A stretch of 64,000 nt of DNA, taken from contig JADLHG010000042.1 in NCBI GenBank assembly GCA_020848905.1, forward strand, positions 434,001 to 498,000, in the 5' to 3' direction. The position numbers were made by a program, and so were the translations under genes. Each line of letters starts with the position of its first letter. Positions within the stretch are counted from its first letter, which is position 1. Below the pieces are notes generated by a model that saw only the letters and a list, made by a program, of their open reading frames with translations, was not told the origin of the DNA and did no database searches. The DNA is from Deltaproteobacteria bacterium. Its GTDB lineage: Bacteria; Myxococcota_A; Polyangia; GCA-2747355; JADLHG01. Positions 56,520 through 64,000 of this stretch are shown here, in pieces.

Positions 56520-57974
56520 TTACCCTTCCGCTCCAGCGCGGGCCGCGGCGCTCCCGGCCAGCGCATCGCTCGCGTCGTCCACGATCTGTCGCGCGCGGTC
56601 CACGGAGCTGCTGCGGCTCCGCAGGGTCTCGGCCTCCACGATCTGGTACCGGTGCAGGCTCGGCAGGTACTCGAGGTGCAGGGGAGACGAGGGCAGGATG
56701 AAGACGCCGTAGAGGAACGCCGCTGCCGCCAGCTCCTCGATCAGCTCGACGCCGACGTGACACTGCCCGTGCGTAAGGAGATACAGGACCACTGTCCGCC
56801 GGTCCTGGCGCCTCAGGCGGCGCAGCTCGCCCACAAGCTGCCGGAAGACGCGCGCGTAGTTGCGACCGCGCTCCGACCGGAAGCAGAGGAGGTGCGGCAC
56901 GGCGGCCTCTCCCCCCCCGACCACGCGCACCGCCTCGTAGAGCCGGCTGTCAAAGAACCGAAAGCAGACCTCGTGCCCCTGGAGCGTGAGCTTCTTGATG
57001 AGCGTCAGGGCCACGCCTCGGGCGAAGATCTCGCGCTCCCCTCGCATCGAGGCGCTGGAATCCACGAGCAAGTAGTGGAGCTGACGCTCCTCCGTGCGCT
57101 GCTTCTCGTGCCCGTAGTAGTAGAGCTCGTGGTCCGCCAGCTTCTGCTCGAAGATGTCGTCGTCGTAGGCCAGCTCGCTCATCACGACCGAGTCCACGCT
57201 CCCCCGGCGCTCGAGGCTCGCGTACCCGTCCATGGCGAGGGTCTGGACGCCGGTCGGCCTCCGGGTCTCGAGGACCGACGGGAGCAGCTCCATGGAGAAG
57301 TTCACCACGCCGTTCGCCTCGGGCGAGGAGAAGACGTTCAGCAGATCCGCCAGATCCAGCACCGCCCCCCCGCCCTGGTGCTGAAAGAGCGAGAGGAGGC
57401 GCAGCGTGTCCAGGTCGATCTGCTCGAGCGCCGTCAAGACGTAGAGCCGGTGCTCCACGAGGTGCACGACGAGCGAATGGATCGGCCCGAGGTCGTACGC
57501 TGAGGTCTCCTGGCCCGCCGCGCGGGCGAGGGCGCCCGGGTCCAGCGGCAGGAGCTCGGACTTCACCCAGCTCCGACGCGCCGGCCAGCGACTCTGAATC
57601 GCGCGCAGCAACTTGCTGAGGAGCACCGCCACGAGGTCGTCGCGCAGCCGCCAGCCGGCCCCCCTTTCGCAGAGCTCGCTCTCCGCCACCTGTTCGAGGA
57701 GGCGCGTGTAGCCGGCGAGCTCTCCGCGCTCCCAGGCCGAGCCCGGGCTCTCGGCGAGCCGCCGGATCGCCCCGCTCCCTACCCCCGTGAGGAGCAGCCC
57801 CAGGTCGTGAACCACGAAGAGCGGGAGCGGGACCCCGAGCCGCACGAGGCCGTTGTGCCATCCCGCGACGCGGAGGAGCGCCATGCCGCTCGGAGCCTTG
57901 ACCCGGCAGAGCGCCAGCGTCGAGAGCTGCCGCTCCAGATAACTCCGCCGCCCCTCCCCCCCCGCCACCGTCAT
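56520..57974 (-). CDS. vWA-domain partner of MoxR ATPase (ViaA-like size and layout)
   Basis: The 484-residue protein has a helical N-terminal half (1-290) and a vWA domain (about 298-470). The metal-site motif is DSSAS near 305-309, as in normal vWA. The usual second-loop TDG is LTHG near 400-403, so the final Asp is lost. Length (ViaA of E. coli is about 483) and its place after a RavA-like ATPase argue that it is the ViaA-type partner. The gene is seven bases after moxR and eight before the HEAT protein. It is probably cytoplasmic and remodels a target with the ATPase; the target is unknown. Confidence 0.85.
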   Translation of the reverse strand: MTVAGGEGRRSYLERQLSTLALCRVKAPSGMALLRVAGWHNGLVRLGVPLPLFVVHDLGLLLTGVGSGAIRRLAESPGSAWERGELAGYTRLLEQVAESELCERGAGWRLRDDLVAVLLSKLLRAIQSRWPARRSWVKSELLPLDPGALARAAGQETSAYDLGPIHSLVVHLVEHRLYVLTALEQIDLDTLRLLSLFQHQGGGAVLDLADLLNVFSSPEANGVVNFSMELLPSVLETRRPTGVQTLAMDGYASLERRGSVDSVVMSELAYDDDIFEQKLADHELYYYGHEKQRTEERQLHYLLVDSSASMRGEREIFARGVALTLIKKLTLQGHEVCFRFFDSRLYEAVRVVGGGEAAVPHLLCFRSERGRNYARVFRQLVGELRRLRRQDRRTVVLYLLTHGQCHVGVELIEELAAAAFLYGVFILPSSPLHLEYLPSLHRYQIVEAETLRSRSSSVDRARQIVDDASDALAGSAAARAGAEG

Positions 57975-57981
57975 CGGTCGA

Positions 57982-59172
57982 TCAGGCGAACTTCGAGGAG
58001 GAAAAGACGCTCTCGAGAAGCTGGTCCACCTGGACCACCATCCTCCGTGCGGCGTCGCTGTCCAGCGTCTGCAGCGCGCTCTTGATCTCCCCGAGGTTCT
58101 TCAGCTGCGAGAAGAGCTGGATGTCGCTCAGCGTCTCGCCCCGGGTGAGCAGGTCGCGAATGAGCTGCAGCTCGCCGAGGAGCTCCTCCAGGCCGGCCTG
58201 CGGCCCGATGAAGCGTCGCTCCTGCGGGTGCTCGCGGTAGTACCGGTCCACCACGGGAGCCACGATCTGCTCGAGCAGGTCCGCCTGGTCCTGGTTGTTC
58301 CAGATGTGGCGCAGCACGAAGAAGTCCGCGTCGCACGGCTGCGCCCGACCGTCGAGGAGCGCGGAGGCCGCGAAGAGCTTGGTGAGCTTGATCGTCCGTC
58401 GGTCACTCAGGCTGATCCCCTCGGAACGGATCTGAAAGACCAGCCCCTTGTAGGTCGCCAGGAATTCCTCCGAGAAGGTCATGTACGAGGGGAAGACGCG
58501 CCGCAGCTCCATCAGCTCGTCGTGCCCGAGCACGGGGCTCAGCCGGTCGAGGCCCCCCTGCAGCTGCATCAGCTCCTGCTGGATCCCCCGCCCGAGGAGG
58601 GCGTGGAAGTGGTAGGAGTCCAGGTTGTCGCTCCGCACGCGCAGCAAGAAACGGTCGAAGACGGCCTGCAGGTTCTCGTCGTTCGGCGTCTCGTTCGAGG
58701 CGCCGAAGACGGAGAGGAGCGGGCAGCGCAGGACGTGGCGACCGTTCGCGTAGACGCGCTCGTTGAGCAGGGTGAGGAGCGAGTTGAGGATCGCGCTGTT
58801 CGCCTTGAAGACCTCGTCGAGAAAAACGATCTCTGCCTCGGGAAGCATCCCCTGCACGCGTCGCGAGTACTCTCCCTGGCGAAACGCGGCCATGTCCACC
58901 GGCCCAAAGAGCTCGTTCGGCTCGGTGAAGCGCGTGAGGAGGTACTCGAAGTAGCGGGCCTCGATCAGTCGGGCGAAGGTGCGCACCATGGCGGACTTCG
59001 CCGTCCCCGGCGGGCCCACCACGACCATGTGCTCCCCCGCGAGCACCGCCACGATCATCAGGCGAACGGCCTCCTGCTTGTCGAGGAAGGTGCGGTCCAG
59101 CACGCGCCCCACCTCCTGCACGCGCGCGACGAGCTGGAGACGCTGTTCGACCTGCGGGAGTTGTGGGCTCAT
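57982..59172 (-). CDS. RavA-like MoxR AAA+ ATPase
   Basis: The 396-residue protein is a MoxR-family AAA+ ATPase. Walker A is GPPGTAKS at 53-60, Walker B VFLDE at 116-120, sensor 1 ASN at 158-160 and the arginine finger in FDRF near 172-175. The stretches FEYLLTRFTEPNELFGPVDM and PEAEIVFLDEVFKAN match the RavA subfamily more closely than other MoxR groups, as I recall its sequence. RavA-type ATPases form hexamers that work with a vWA protein. Its ATG overlaps the upstream gene's stop (ATGA) and the vWA gene follows after seven bases. The C-terminal third is helical. Confidence 0.95.
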   Translation of the reverse strand: MSPQLPQVEQRLQLVARVQEVGRVLDRTFLDKQEAVRLMIVAVLAGEHMVVVGPPGTAKSAMVRTFARLIEARYFEYLLTRFTEPNELFGPVDMAAFRQGEYSRRVQGMLPEAEIVFLDEVFKANSAILNSLLTLLNERVYANGRHVLRCPLLSVFGASNETPNDENLQAVFDRFLLRVRSDNLDSYHFHALLGRGIQQELMQLQGGLDRLSPVLGHDELMELRRVFPSYMTFSEEFLATYKGLVFQIRSEGISLSDRRTIKLTKLFAASALLDGRAQPCDADFFVLRHIWNNQDQADLLEQIVAPVVDRYYREHPQERRFIGPQAGLEELLGELQLIRDLLTRGETLSDIQLFSQLKNLGEIKSALQTLDSDAARRMVVQVDQLLESVFSSSKFA

Positions 59173-60263
59173 CGCATCGCTTCCAGGGCGGCGCCCAAGT
59201 CGGCCGCCAGTTGTCCCGCCGCCTCACCGAACGCCCGGTCGCACTTGCCGACCCACTCGCGGTACCGCCTGCCGGCCGCAGACCCCCCGAGCTCCGGAGG
59301 CGTCAACCCGCAGCGCTGGCCGGCGACGGCCACGGAGGACAGCGCGCGCGCGGGTTCCGTGGCCGCATCCACCGACGGGGGGTCGCCCGCCAGACAGACG
59401 CAGGCGAAGAGGTACTGTATCAGTCCCACGAGGAGCCGCAACGCGCCTTCCGGCGGCAGCTCCGAGGCCTCCCGACCGCGCGCCGAGGCCGCGCGGTGCA
59501 CGAGCTCCCAGAAGTCCGCCGCGAGCGTCGCCTCCACCTCCGGCAGCCCGAGCGCCAGATACGTGTGCGCGACGAGCCGCGCGAGACGGCGACCGCGGAG
59601 GAGCCGGACCCCGTCCATCCAGCGAAACGGGGGCGCCGGGCGGAGCGGCGTGACCAGCGCGGTGAGGGGCGACGCGGAGAGCAGGAGCGACAGCAGCCGG
59701 TGCTGCACGGGGGAGAGCGCGGACTCGAGCCAGCGGACGGTCGTACGGCGCTCCTCGACCTGCCGCACCTCGCGCCACCGGAGGAGACGCGCCGGCGGCT
59801 CGGCCCCCTCGAACGAGCGCGTCCCGGCCCAGAAGTGGATCTTCACGTCGGTGCGCACGAGCTCTATCACCCCGCGCACCAGACTGTGGCGCAGCACCGC
59901 CTCCTCCTCGCGCTCCACCGGCGGGGGACCGAGACACGCCGCGGTGAAGCGTTCGACCCGGGCGACGCCGGACGAGCTCGCCCTCCAGGTCCGCACCGAG
60001 GGGTGACTGAGAAAGAGCGTGTTATGGATCCCGACGAGCAGCTTCCAGTCGAGCTCGTCGAGCGCGGTGTCGAGCGGGTAGAGCCACAGCTGCCCGACGA
60101 TCTGCTGGCGAGCCGCGTCCAGCCGCGCCGCGCCCTCGGTCCCGTCGATCGGGGCCCGCACGAGCGCTTCGAGGTCCTCGGCGTCCAGCGGTTCACCCAC
60201 GTGCACCTCTCCCCCCGCGACCAGCGGCCCGGCGAAGCGGTTGAGGAAGTCCTCGGCCCACAT
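59169..60263 (-). CDS. Unknown protein of MoxR-vWA operon (364 aa)
   Basis: I do not recognise this 364-residue protein. It starts MWAEDFLNRFAGPLV three bases after the previous gene and overlaps moxR (ATGA). The N-terminal part alternates short strands with helices (IVGQLWLYPLDTALDELDWK, LLVGIHNTLFLSHPSVRTW); the middle is helical and Arg-rich (LVRGVIELVRTDVKIHFWAG) and the C-terminus is Ala/Leu-rich. No catalytic motif, signal peptide or membrane helix is visible. Position between the 492-residue protein and moxR marks it as a fixed part of the system, perhaps one of the accessory domains seen in MoxR-vWA ternary loci. That match could not be tested. Confidence 0.72.
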   Translation of the reverse strand: MWAEDFLNRFAGPLVAGGEVHVGEPLDAEDLEALVRAPIDGTEGAARLDAARQQIVGQLWLYPLDTALDELDWKLLVGIHNTLFLSHPSVRTWRASSSGVARVERFTAACLGPPPVEREEEAVLRHSLVRGVIELVRTDVKIHFWAGTRSFEGAEPPARLLRWREVRQVEERRTTVRWLESALSPVQHRLLSLLLSASPLTALVTPLRPAPPFRWMDGVRLLRGRRLARLVAHTYLALGLPEVEATLAADFWELVHRAASARGREASELPPEGALRLLVGLIQYLFACVCLAGDPPSVDAATEPARALSSVAVAGQRCGLTPPELGGSAAGRRYREWVGKCDRAFGEAAGQLAADLGAALEAMR

Positions 60264-60266
60264 CGC

Positions 60267-61745
60267 CTACTCCCCCGAGCCCCCGGTGAAGCCCCAGAGC
60301 GGGAACCACCCCACGGGTTCGTTGGCGATCACCGGCGTCGGACGCGCCTCCTCGGCGGTCGGCGTCGGACGCTCCGGCGCGGCGAGTGTCACCGGCGCCA
60401 GGATGGCCCGGGCGAGCGGCTGGAAGGCCGCGCGCGGGAGGCGCACCACCGTCGCCCCCTCGCGCTCGAAGAAGTGCACCACCTCCGCGGAGCCCCCGAG
60501 GTGCTGCACGAGGACCTCGGGGTGCACCTTCGGCAGGAGCTGATACCCGAGAGGGACGAAGATGCCGGGCGCCGCCGCGTAGTGCTGCTCGCCGAGGGGC
60601 ACGAAGTCGACTCCCCCCTCGCGCAGCAGGTAGACGGCGCTCTCGGTGCGACAGACCGTGTAGCTGGCAAGCACCGGCGGGGGCAGCAGGTAGACCAGCT
60701 TCTTCAGCCACCCTTCCTGTCCCGACGGAATGCGGGACGCGGAGACACGGGGCGTCGCTCCCGCCGCCACCACCAGGCGCAGTGGCACCGACACCCCGTC
60801 GGCCGGCAGCGGACGCAGCTCCCGCGTCGGCGGCCGCTCCGCCACCGGCCCGAGACGCACCAGGCTACGAGCAGCCACGTAGACCGGTTCGCCCTCCACC
60901 ACCTCGAGGCGATCTCGCCGCCCGGAGAAGAGGTAGTAGCGCCCCTCGCCGAAGATGCTCGCGCACGAGGAGAGCTCGACGGGATGTCGATACCCGAGCT
61001 CCACCGCGGCCCGCTCCGCGCGCTGGCGGTAGAGCTCCACGCCGGGGAGGCTCCGCAGGATCCCGAACATGCGCGCGGGGAGTCCCTCCACGCGCAGCAG
61101 ATAGAACGGCCCCTCGGCGGCCTCCGGCCCCGAGCCCTCGCACGCCGCGGCCTGGCACGGCACGTTGTTGCGGTGCAGGTAGCCCAGCACCGCCGGCCAC
61201 AGCCCTCGCACCACCCGCACGATCAGCCGTTCGTTCGCGCCGAGCTCCTCGCCTCGGTCGGGCAGCACCGAGAGACCAAGGACGAGCTGCGCGACGGAAA
61301 GGTCTCGTTCTTGGGCATAAGCCTGCACGAACTCCGCCGCGTAGAGGACGAAGTCGCCGCCCCCGGCGTGCAGGCTGTCCACGTCGTAGCCGAGAGGCGC
61401 CCGCGGGTCACGAAACCGGACGAAGTGTTTGTTCGTGCCCGTGAAGACGAGCCCTCCCACAAGCCGGCCTACGGCCGCGACCCCGTCGGCCGAATGGGAG
61501 TTGGTCACGGGGACTAGCACCAGGAACTCGCGACTCGCGAGCGGCGTTCGAAGCTGGACGACCCGCAGGGTTGCCAGGATCTCGTCCAGGCTGATCGCCT
61601 CCGACAGCCCCCGCAAGAGGCCGACGACGCGATCGACGGAGGGCAAGAGCACAGCGCAGAAGCGCCCGAGCGCGACGCCGCGCGCGTCGGAGACGAGCCC
61701 GGGCACGACGTAGCGCGTCTGGTGGGGGGCGACGTGCTCGAGCAT
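60267..61745 (-). CDS. Unknown first protein of MoxR-vWA operon (492 aa)
   Basis: I do not recognise this 492-residue protein, the first gene of the operon. It starts MLEHVAPHQTRYVVPGLV and is mainly alternating strand and helix: EFLVLVPVTNSHSADGVAAV, VFTGTNKHFVRFRDP, GPFYLLRVEGLPARMFGILR, YLFSGRRDRLEVVEGEPVYV. Two similar strand-helix sections (about 40-200 and 210-360) hint at an internal duplication. The C-terminus is Pro-rich and ends WFPLWGFTGGSGE. No signal, membrane helix or enzyme motif is present. It may be a substrate-binding or adaptor subunit. The ATG at 61745 fits a promoter; a TTG at 61784 is less likely. Confidence 0.72.
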   Translation of the reverse strand: MLEHVAPHQTRYVVPGLVSDARGVALGRFCAVLLPSVDRVVGLLRGLSEAISLDEILATLRVVQLRTPLASREFLVLVPVTNSHSADGVAAVGRLVGGLVFTGTNKHFVRFRDPRAPLGYDVDSLHAGGGDFVLYAAEFVQAYAQERDLSVAQLVLGLSVLPDRGEELGANERLIVRVVRGLWPAVLGYLHRNNVPCQAAACEGSGPEAAEGPFYLLRVEGLPARMFGILRSLPGVELYRQRAERAAVELGYRHPVELSSCASIFGEGRYYLFSGRRDRLEVVEGEPVYVAARSLVRLGPVAERPPTRELRPLPADGVSVPLRLVVAAGATPRVSASRIPSGQEGWLKKLVYLLPPPVLASYTVCRTESAVYLLREGGVDFVPLGEQHYAAAPGIFVPLGYQLLPKVHPEVLVQHLGGSAEVVHFFEREGATVVRLPRAAFQPLARAILAPVTLAAPERPTPTAEEARPTPVIANEPVGWFPLWGFTGGSGE

Positions 61746-61754
61746 CCGGCACCG

Positions 61755-61784
61755 AGGATAGGGCACCTCTCCGGGAAGCCGCAA
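61755..61784 (-). promoter_or_regulatory. Candidate promoter of the MoxR-vWA operon
   Basis: On the minus strand TTGCGG (61784-61779), an 18-base spacer and TATCCT (61760-61755) lie nine bases before the ATG at 61745, giving a very short leader. It shares the 88-base gap with the divergent FHA-kinase genes, so one regulator could control both. Confidence 0.45.
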
Positions 61785-61833
61785 TGCCGAGGGCTCCCCA
61801 CCCCGAGGAATTGGGTTAAAGTCGACGGTGCCG

Positions 61834-63027
61834 ATGGGCTTCCTTCAGCGTCTCCTCTCGCCGGACTACCGCAGAGCGCTCGCTGCCGAGGCTGAGGGCG
61901 ACTACCTCGCGGCGGCGCGCGCCTACGCGCTCTGCGGCGAGATGGGCAAGGTCTCCGACATGCACCTGGCCCTGGCGCGGCAGGAGGCCACGCTGGACGG
62001 CCGCGTGCGCTGTCTCCGCCAGGCGCTCTCCTTCGCGTCCGAGGACCCGCCGCGGCGGATCGCCGTCCGGCGGCTGCTCGGCGCCGCTCTGCGCAGCCGC
62101 GCCGAGGAGCAGGGGGGCGCCACGGTCGCAGCGCACGAGCTGCTTCGCGAGGCGGCAGAGCTCTTCGATGCGGGGGAGAGCTGGATCGACGCCGGCGAGT
62201 GCCACGAGAGCCTCGGCGACCGGGAGAGCGCCGCGGCGGCCTACGCCCGCGCCGGCCTGGTGGATCGCGTCGAAGCGCTTCTCGGCGAGCAGGAGGAGCA
62301 AGACGCTCGCCGTCGCACGGCGGAGAGCCGCTTCAGGGACCACGAAGCCCTCTGGCAGGCCGGCAAACGTCTGGCCGCGCTCCGCGCCCTCACCGAGTGC
62401 GTCGCGGCGGCCGAGGAGAAGGGCGAGTCCCGTCGCCTCCTCACCGAGCTCGAGCGACGCGTGCTCCGCTCCCACCGCGTCTGCCTGGGTCTCGCCGAGC
62501 GCCGCTACTGGATCCTGGGGCGTCTTCCGCTGACCCTCGGACGCGACGCCGATTGCGACCTCGTGGTGCGCGGCCCTTCGGTCTCTCGCTGTCACGTGCG
62601 CCTCGACGCGGCGGCCGAGGGCTTTGTCGTCGAGGATGCGGGGAGTCGGAACGGCACGACGCTCGGCGGAGTCCCGATCGGCGGTCGCGTCCCCCTCCCC
62701 TACGGTCCCGAGATCGGCCTCGGCGAGAGCTGCGCCGTGCGCGCCTCGCCCGTCGAGGATCACCCGGGCATCTTGCGCCTCGACGTCGTCCGTGGACTCG
62801 ACGCCGGTCTCGTGGCCTACGTCGCTCGCGCACCCCTGCCCCTGGCGGAGCTCGACCCGCTCCTCCCTGCGCTCGAGCTCGGCTTCGTCGAGGGGTGCCC
62901 TGTGGTGCGGTGCGCCGGCTCTGTCGTCCTTCGGCTGAACGGGTCGCGCGTCACCGACCGCGCGGAGCTCGCGCGCGGCGATCTCCTGGAGGTCGACGAC
63001 CGACGCGTCGACGTGTTGGAGGGATGA
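61834..63027 (+). CDS. FHA-domain protein with TPR-like N-terminus
   Basis: The 397-residue protein starts MGFLQRLLSPDYRRALAAEA. Residues 15-200 are TPR-like helices (AEGDYLAAARAYALCGEMGK; CHESLGDRESAAAAYARAG). The FHA domain (about 225-310) has the phosphothreonine-binding set LGRDADCDLVV, SVSRCHVRL and GSRNGTTL. A further 85-residue beta-rich part ends with GDLLEVDDRRVDVLEG. FHA domains bind phosphothreonine, and the kinase made from the next gene (ATGA overlap) is its likely writer. It faces away from the MoxR-vWA operon over 88 bases, so it is probably the signalling arm of that system. A GTG at 61828 is an alternative start. Confidence 0.87.
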   Translation: MGFLQRLLSPDYRRALAAEAEGDYLAAARAYALCGEMGKVSDMHLALARQEATLDGRVRCLRQALSFASEDPPRRIAVRRLLGAALRSRAEEQGGATVAAHELLREAAELFDAGESWIDAGECHESLGDRESAAAAYARAGLVDRVEALLGEQEEQDARRRTAESRFRDHEALWQAGKRLAALRALTECVAAAEEKGESRRLLTELERRVLRSHRVCLGLAERRYWILGRLPLTLGRDADCDLVVRGPSVSRCHVRLDAAAEGFVVEDAGSRNGTTLGGVPIGGRVPLPYGPEIGLGESCAVRASPVEDHPGILRLDVVRGLDAGLVAYVARAPLPLAELDPLLPALELGFVEGCPVVRCAGSVVLRLNGSRVTDRAELARGDLLEVDDRRVDVLEG

Positions 63028-64000
63028 CCGAACCACCGCGGCCTTCTTTGCTCTCCCGCCTCCTCGGCTGGCTATCGCCCCCGGCTGGCGGGACCGAGAC
63101 GGACGGTGAGCCCCCAGCGGGCCAGGCCTCGGGCGCGCCCCTGCCCTCCGCCGGCGCGCCCCCGGCCCTCGACGCCTCGGAAGCGGGTCCGCCCGCCGAA
63201 GAGCTCGAGCTGGAGCGCCGGCTGTCTTTGGCCCCCGGCCCAGGCGTCGCACCACCGAACGTCGCCGAGCTCCTCCAGCTCGTCGAGGCCGTGGAGACCC
63301 GTGGCCGCCCACGCCAGGCGCTCGAGCTCTTGCGCCGCGCCAGCCATCGCTTCCCCGGCGAGCCGTTTCTCCGGCTCCGCCTCGCCGCGCAGCTCGATCG
63401 CCGGGGAGAGCGGGGAGAAGCCGCCGCGCTCCTCGTAGAGCTCCTCGAGGACCCCCGCACCGCGCCACACGCGCACTTCCTCCTGGCGGAGCAGAAGGCC
63501 CGCGAGTCCGACCTCGCCGCGGCGCTCGAGCACTACGAGCTGGTGCTGGCCTGGGACTTCGCCTTTCCTCGCGCTCGCGCCCGGGCCGATGCGCTTCGCC
63601 GCCAGCAGCCACGACCCTCCGCGAGCGCCGACGCCACGCTGATCGCTCCCGAGGAGCTCAGCGAGCTGAGGCGCTTCCTCATCGAGCGCGAGGTGGGTCG
63701 CGGCGGCGGTGGCACCGTCTACGCCGCGCTCGATCGCAGCCTCGGCCGGCCGGTGGCGCTCAAGGTCTTGCACCCCTCCGTCGCAAACCGGGCGCACGAC
63801 CGAGCCCAGCTCTTCGCCGAGGCGCGCCTCGCGGCCGCGCTGGCACACCCTGGCGTGGTGACGATCTACGACCTGGACGAGGCGAACAACCTGGTGGTGA
63901 TGGAATACTGCGCCGGCGGCACCGTGGCTGCGCTCCTCGCGGAGGGCCGAGTCGCGCTCTCGGTGGCGCTCGACTGGATCGCGCAGCTCGCGGAGACGCT
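63024..64000 (+). CDS. TPR-containing Ser/Thr kinase (3' end outside window)
   Basis: The visible 325 residues start with a Pro/Ala-rich stretch and TPR-like helices (about 75-195; LELLRRASHRFPGEPFLRLR). From about 212 a kinase domain begins: EREVGRGGGGTVYAALD, VALKVLHP with the lysine, a helix with the conserved Glu (FAEARLAAALAHPGVVTIYD) and MEYCAGGTVA. The catalytic HRD motif lies beyond the window edge, so activity cannot be judged. The ATG overlaps the FHA gene stop, so writer and reader of phosphothreonine are made together. Other domains may follow downstream of the window. Confidence 0.88.
   Translation, partial: MTEPPRPSLLSRLLGWLSPPAGGTETDGEPPAGQASGAPLPSAGAPPALDASEAGPPAEELELERRLSLAPGPGVAPPNVAELLQLVEAVETRGRPRQALELLRRASHRFPGEPFLRLRLAAQLDRRGERGEAAALLVELLEDPRTAPHAHFLLAEQKARESDLAAALEHYELVLAWDFAFPRARARADALRRQQPRPSASADATLIAPEELSELRRFLIEREVGRGGGGTVYAALDRSLGRPVALKVLHPSVANRAHDRAQLFAEARLAAALAHPGVVTIYDLDEANNLVVMEYCAGGTVAALLAEGRVALSVALDWIAQLAET

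Noticed and set aside
54343-56712. Plus-strand open frame of 789 residues opposite the HEAT protein
   Set aside because: The minus frame has TPR, zinc ribbon and HEAT features and operon spacing; the plus frame is Arg/Glu-rich with no features.

Overview
The window is a very dense, GC-rich (roughly two-thirds G+C or more) stretch of bacterial chromosome with about 46 protein genes and no gap over 300 bases. I see no rRNA, tRNA, insertion sequence, prophage or CRISPR array. The gene content points to Myxococcota or a close relative of the old Deltaproteobacteria. There are five Hanks-type Ser/Thr kinases (several with PEGA, zinc-ribbon or TPR additions), an FHA-sigma54 activator, MYXO-CTERM-like sorting tails, MopE-like CDGxDNDCDG repeats, and an icd-mdh-sucC-sucD-ndk-rlmN operon whose order I recall from myxobacteria. 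This placement is inferred from content, not from a phylogeny.

Layout. 1-4.1 kb (minus): a likely six-gene operon, mtnP - PfkB kinase - small Cys-tailed protein - tsaE - glycosyltransferase - YbjN-like protein (cut by the window edge). 4.2-12 kb: a kinase with a degenerate second kinase-like lobe, a CBM9-like lipoprotein, a double cyclic-nucleotide-binding protein, and a TPR protein paired with a zinc-ribbon/PEGA kinase. 12-22 kb: MEMO-family protein, glgA, a metallophosphoesterase coupled to a nucleotidyltransferase/2-aminoethylphosphonate transaminase fusion, a PAP2-type membrane enzyme, aspS and glpD. 22-28.3 kb: YbjN-like protein, acyl-CoA dehydrogenase, small membrane protein, and a three-gene glcDEF-like operon whose first gene looks like alkyl-DHAP synthase. 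28.5-32.3 kb: secreted protein, metzincin, lipoprotein and TPR protein. 32.3-38.1 kb: kinase, FHA-sigma54 activator, lipid kinase and lnt. 38.3-44.3 kb: three large exported proteins of unknown role. 44.5-50.5 kb: the TCA/nucleotide operon. 50.7-52.2 kb: vWA/MopE-like surface protein.

The most unusual region is 52.3-64 kb. A minus-strand operon encodes two unfamiliar proteins, a RavA-like MoxR AAA+ ATPase, a ViaA-sized vWA protein and a TPR/zinc-ribbon/HEAT protein. Facing away from it, over an 88-base shared promoter gap, lie an FHA protein and a TPR-kinase joined by an ATGA overlap. A further kinase with a C-terminal DUF4388/PATAN-like region sits at the other end, pointing towards the operon. 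It resembles the MoxR-vWA 'ternary' loci that comparative genomics has proposed as NTP-dependent conflict or assembly systems, here with a complete phospho-signalling arm. The two leading proteins and the HEAT protein are unfamiliar to me, so this is my candidate for an under-described system.

Start-stop overlaps (ATGA or GTGA) join many gene pairs. Several genes have a sigma70-like -10 element only about 6-9 bases before the start codon, suggesting frequent leaderless mRNAs.
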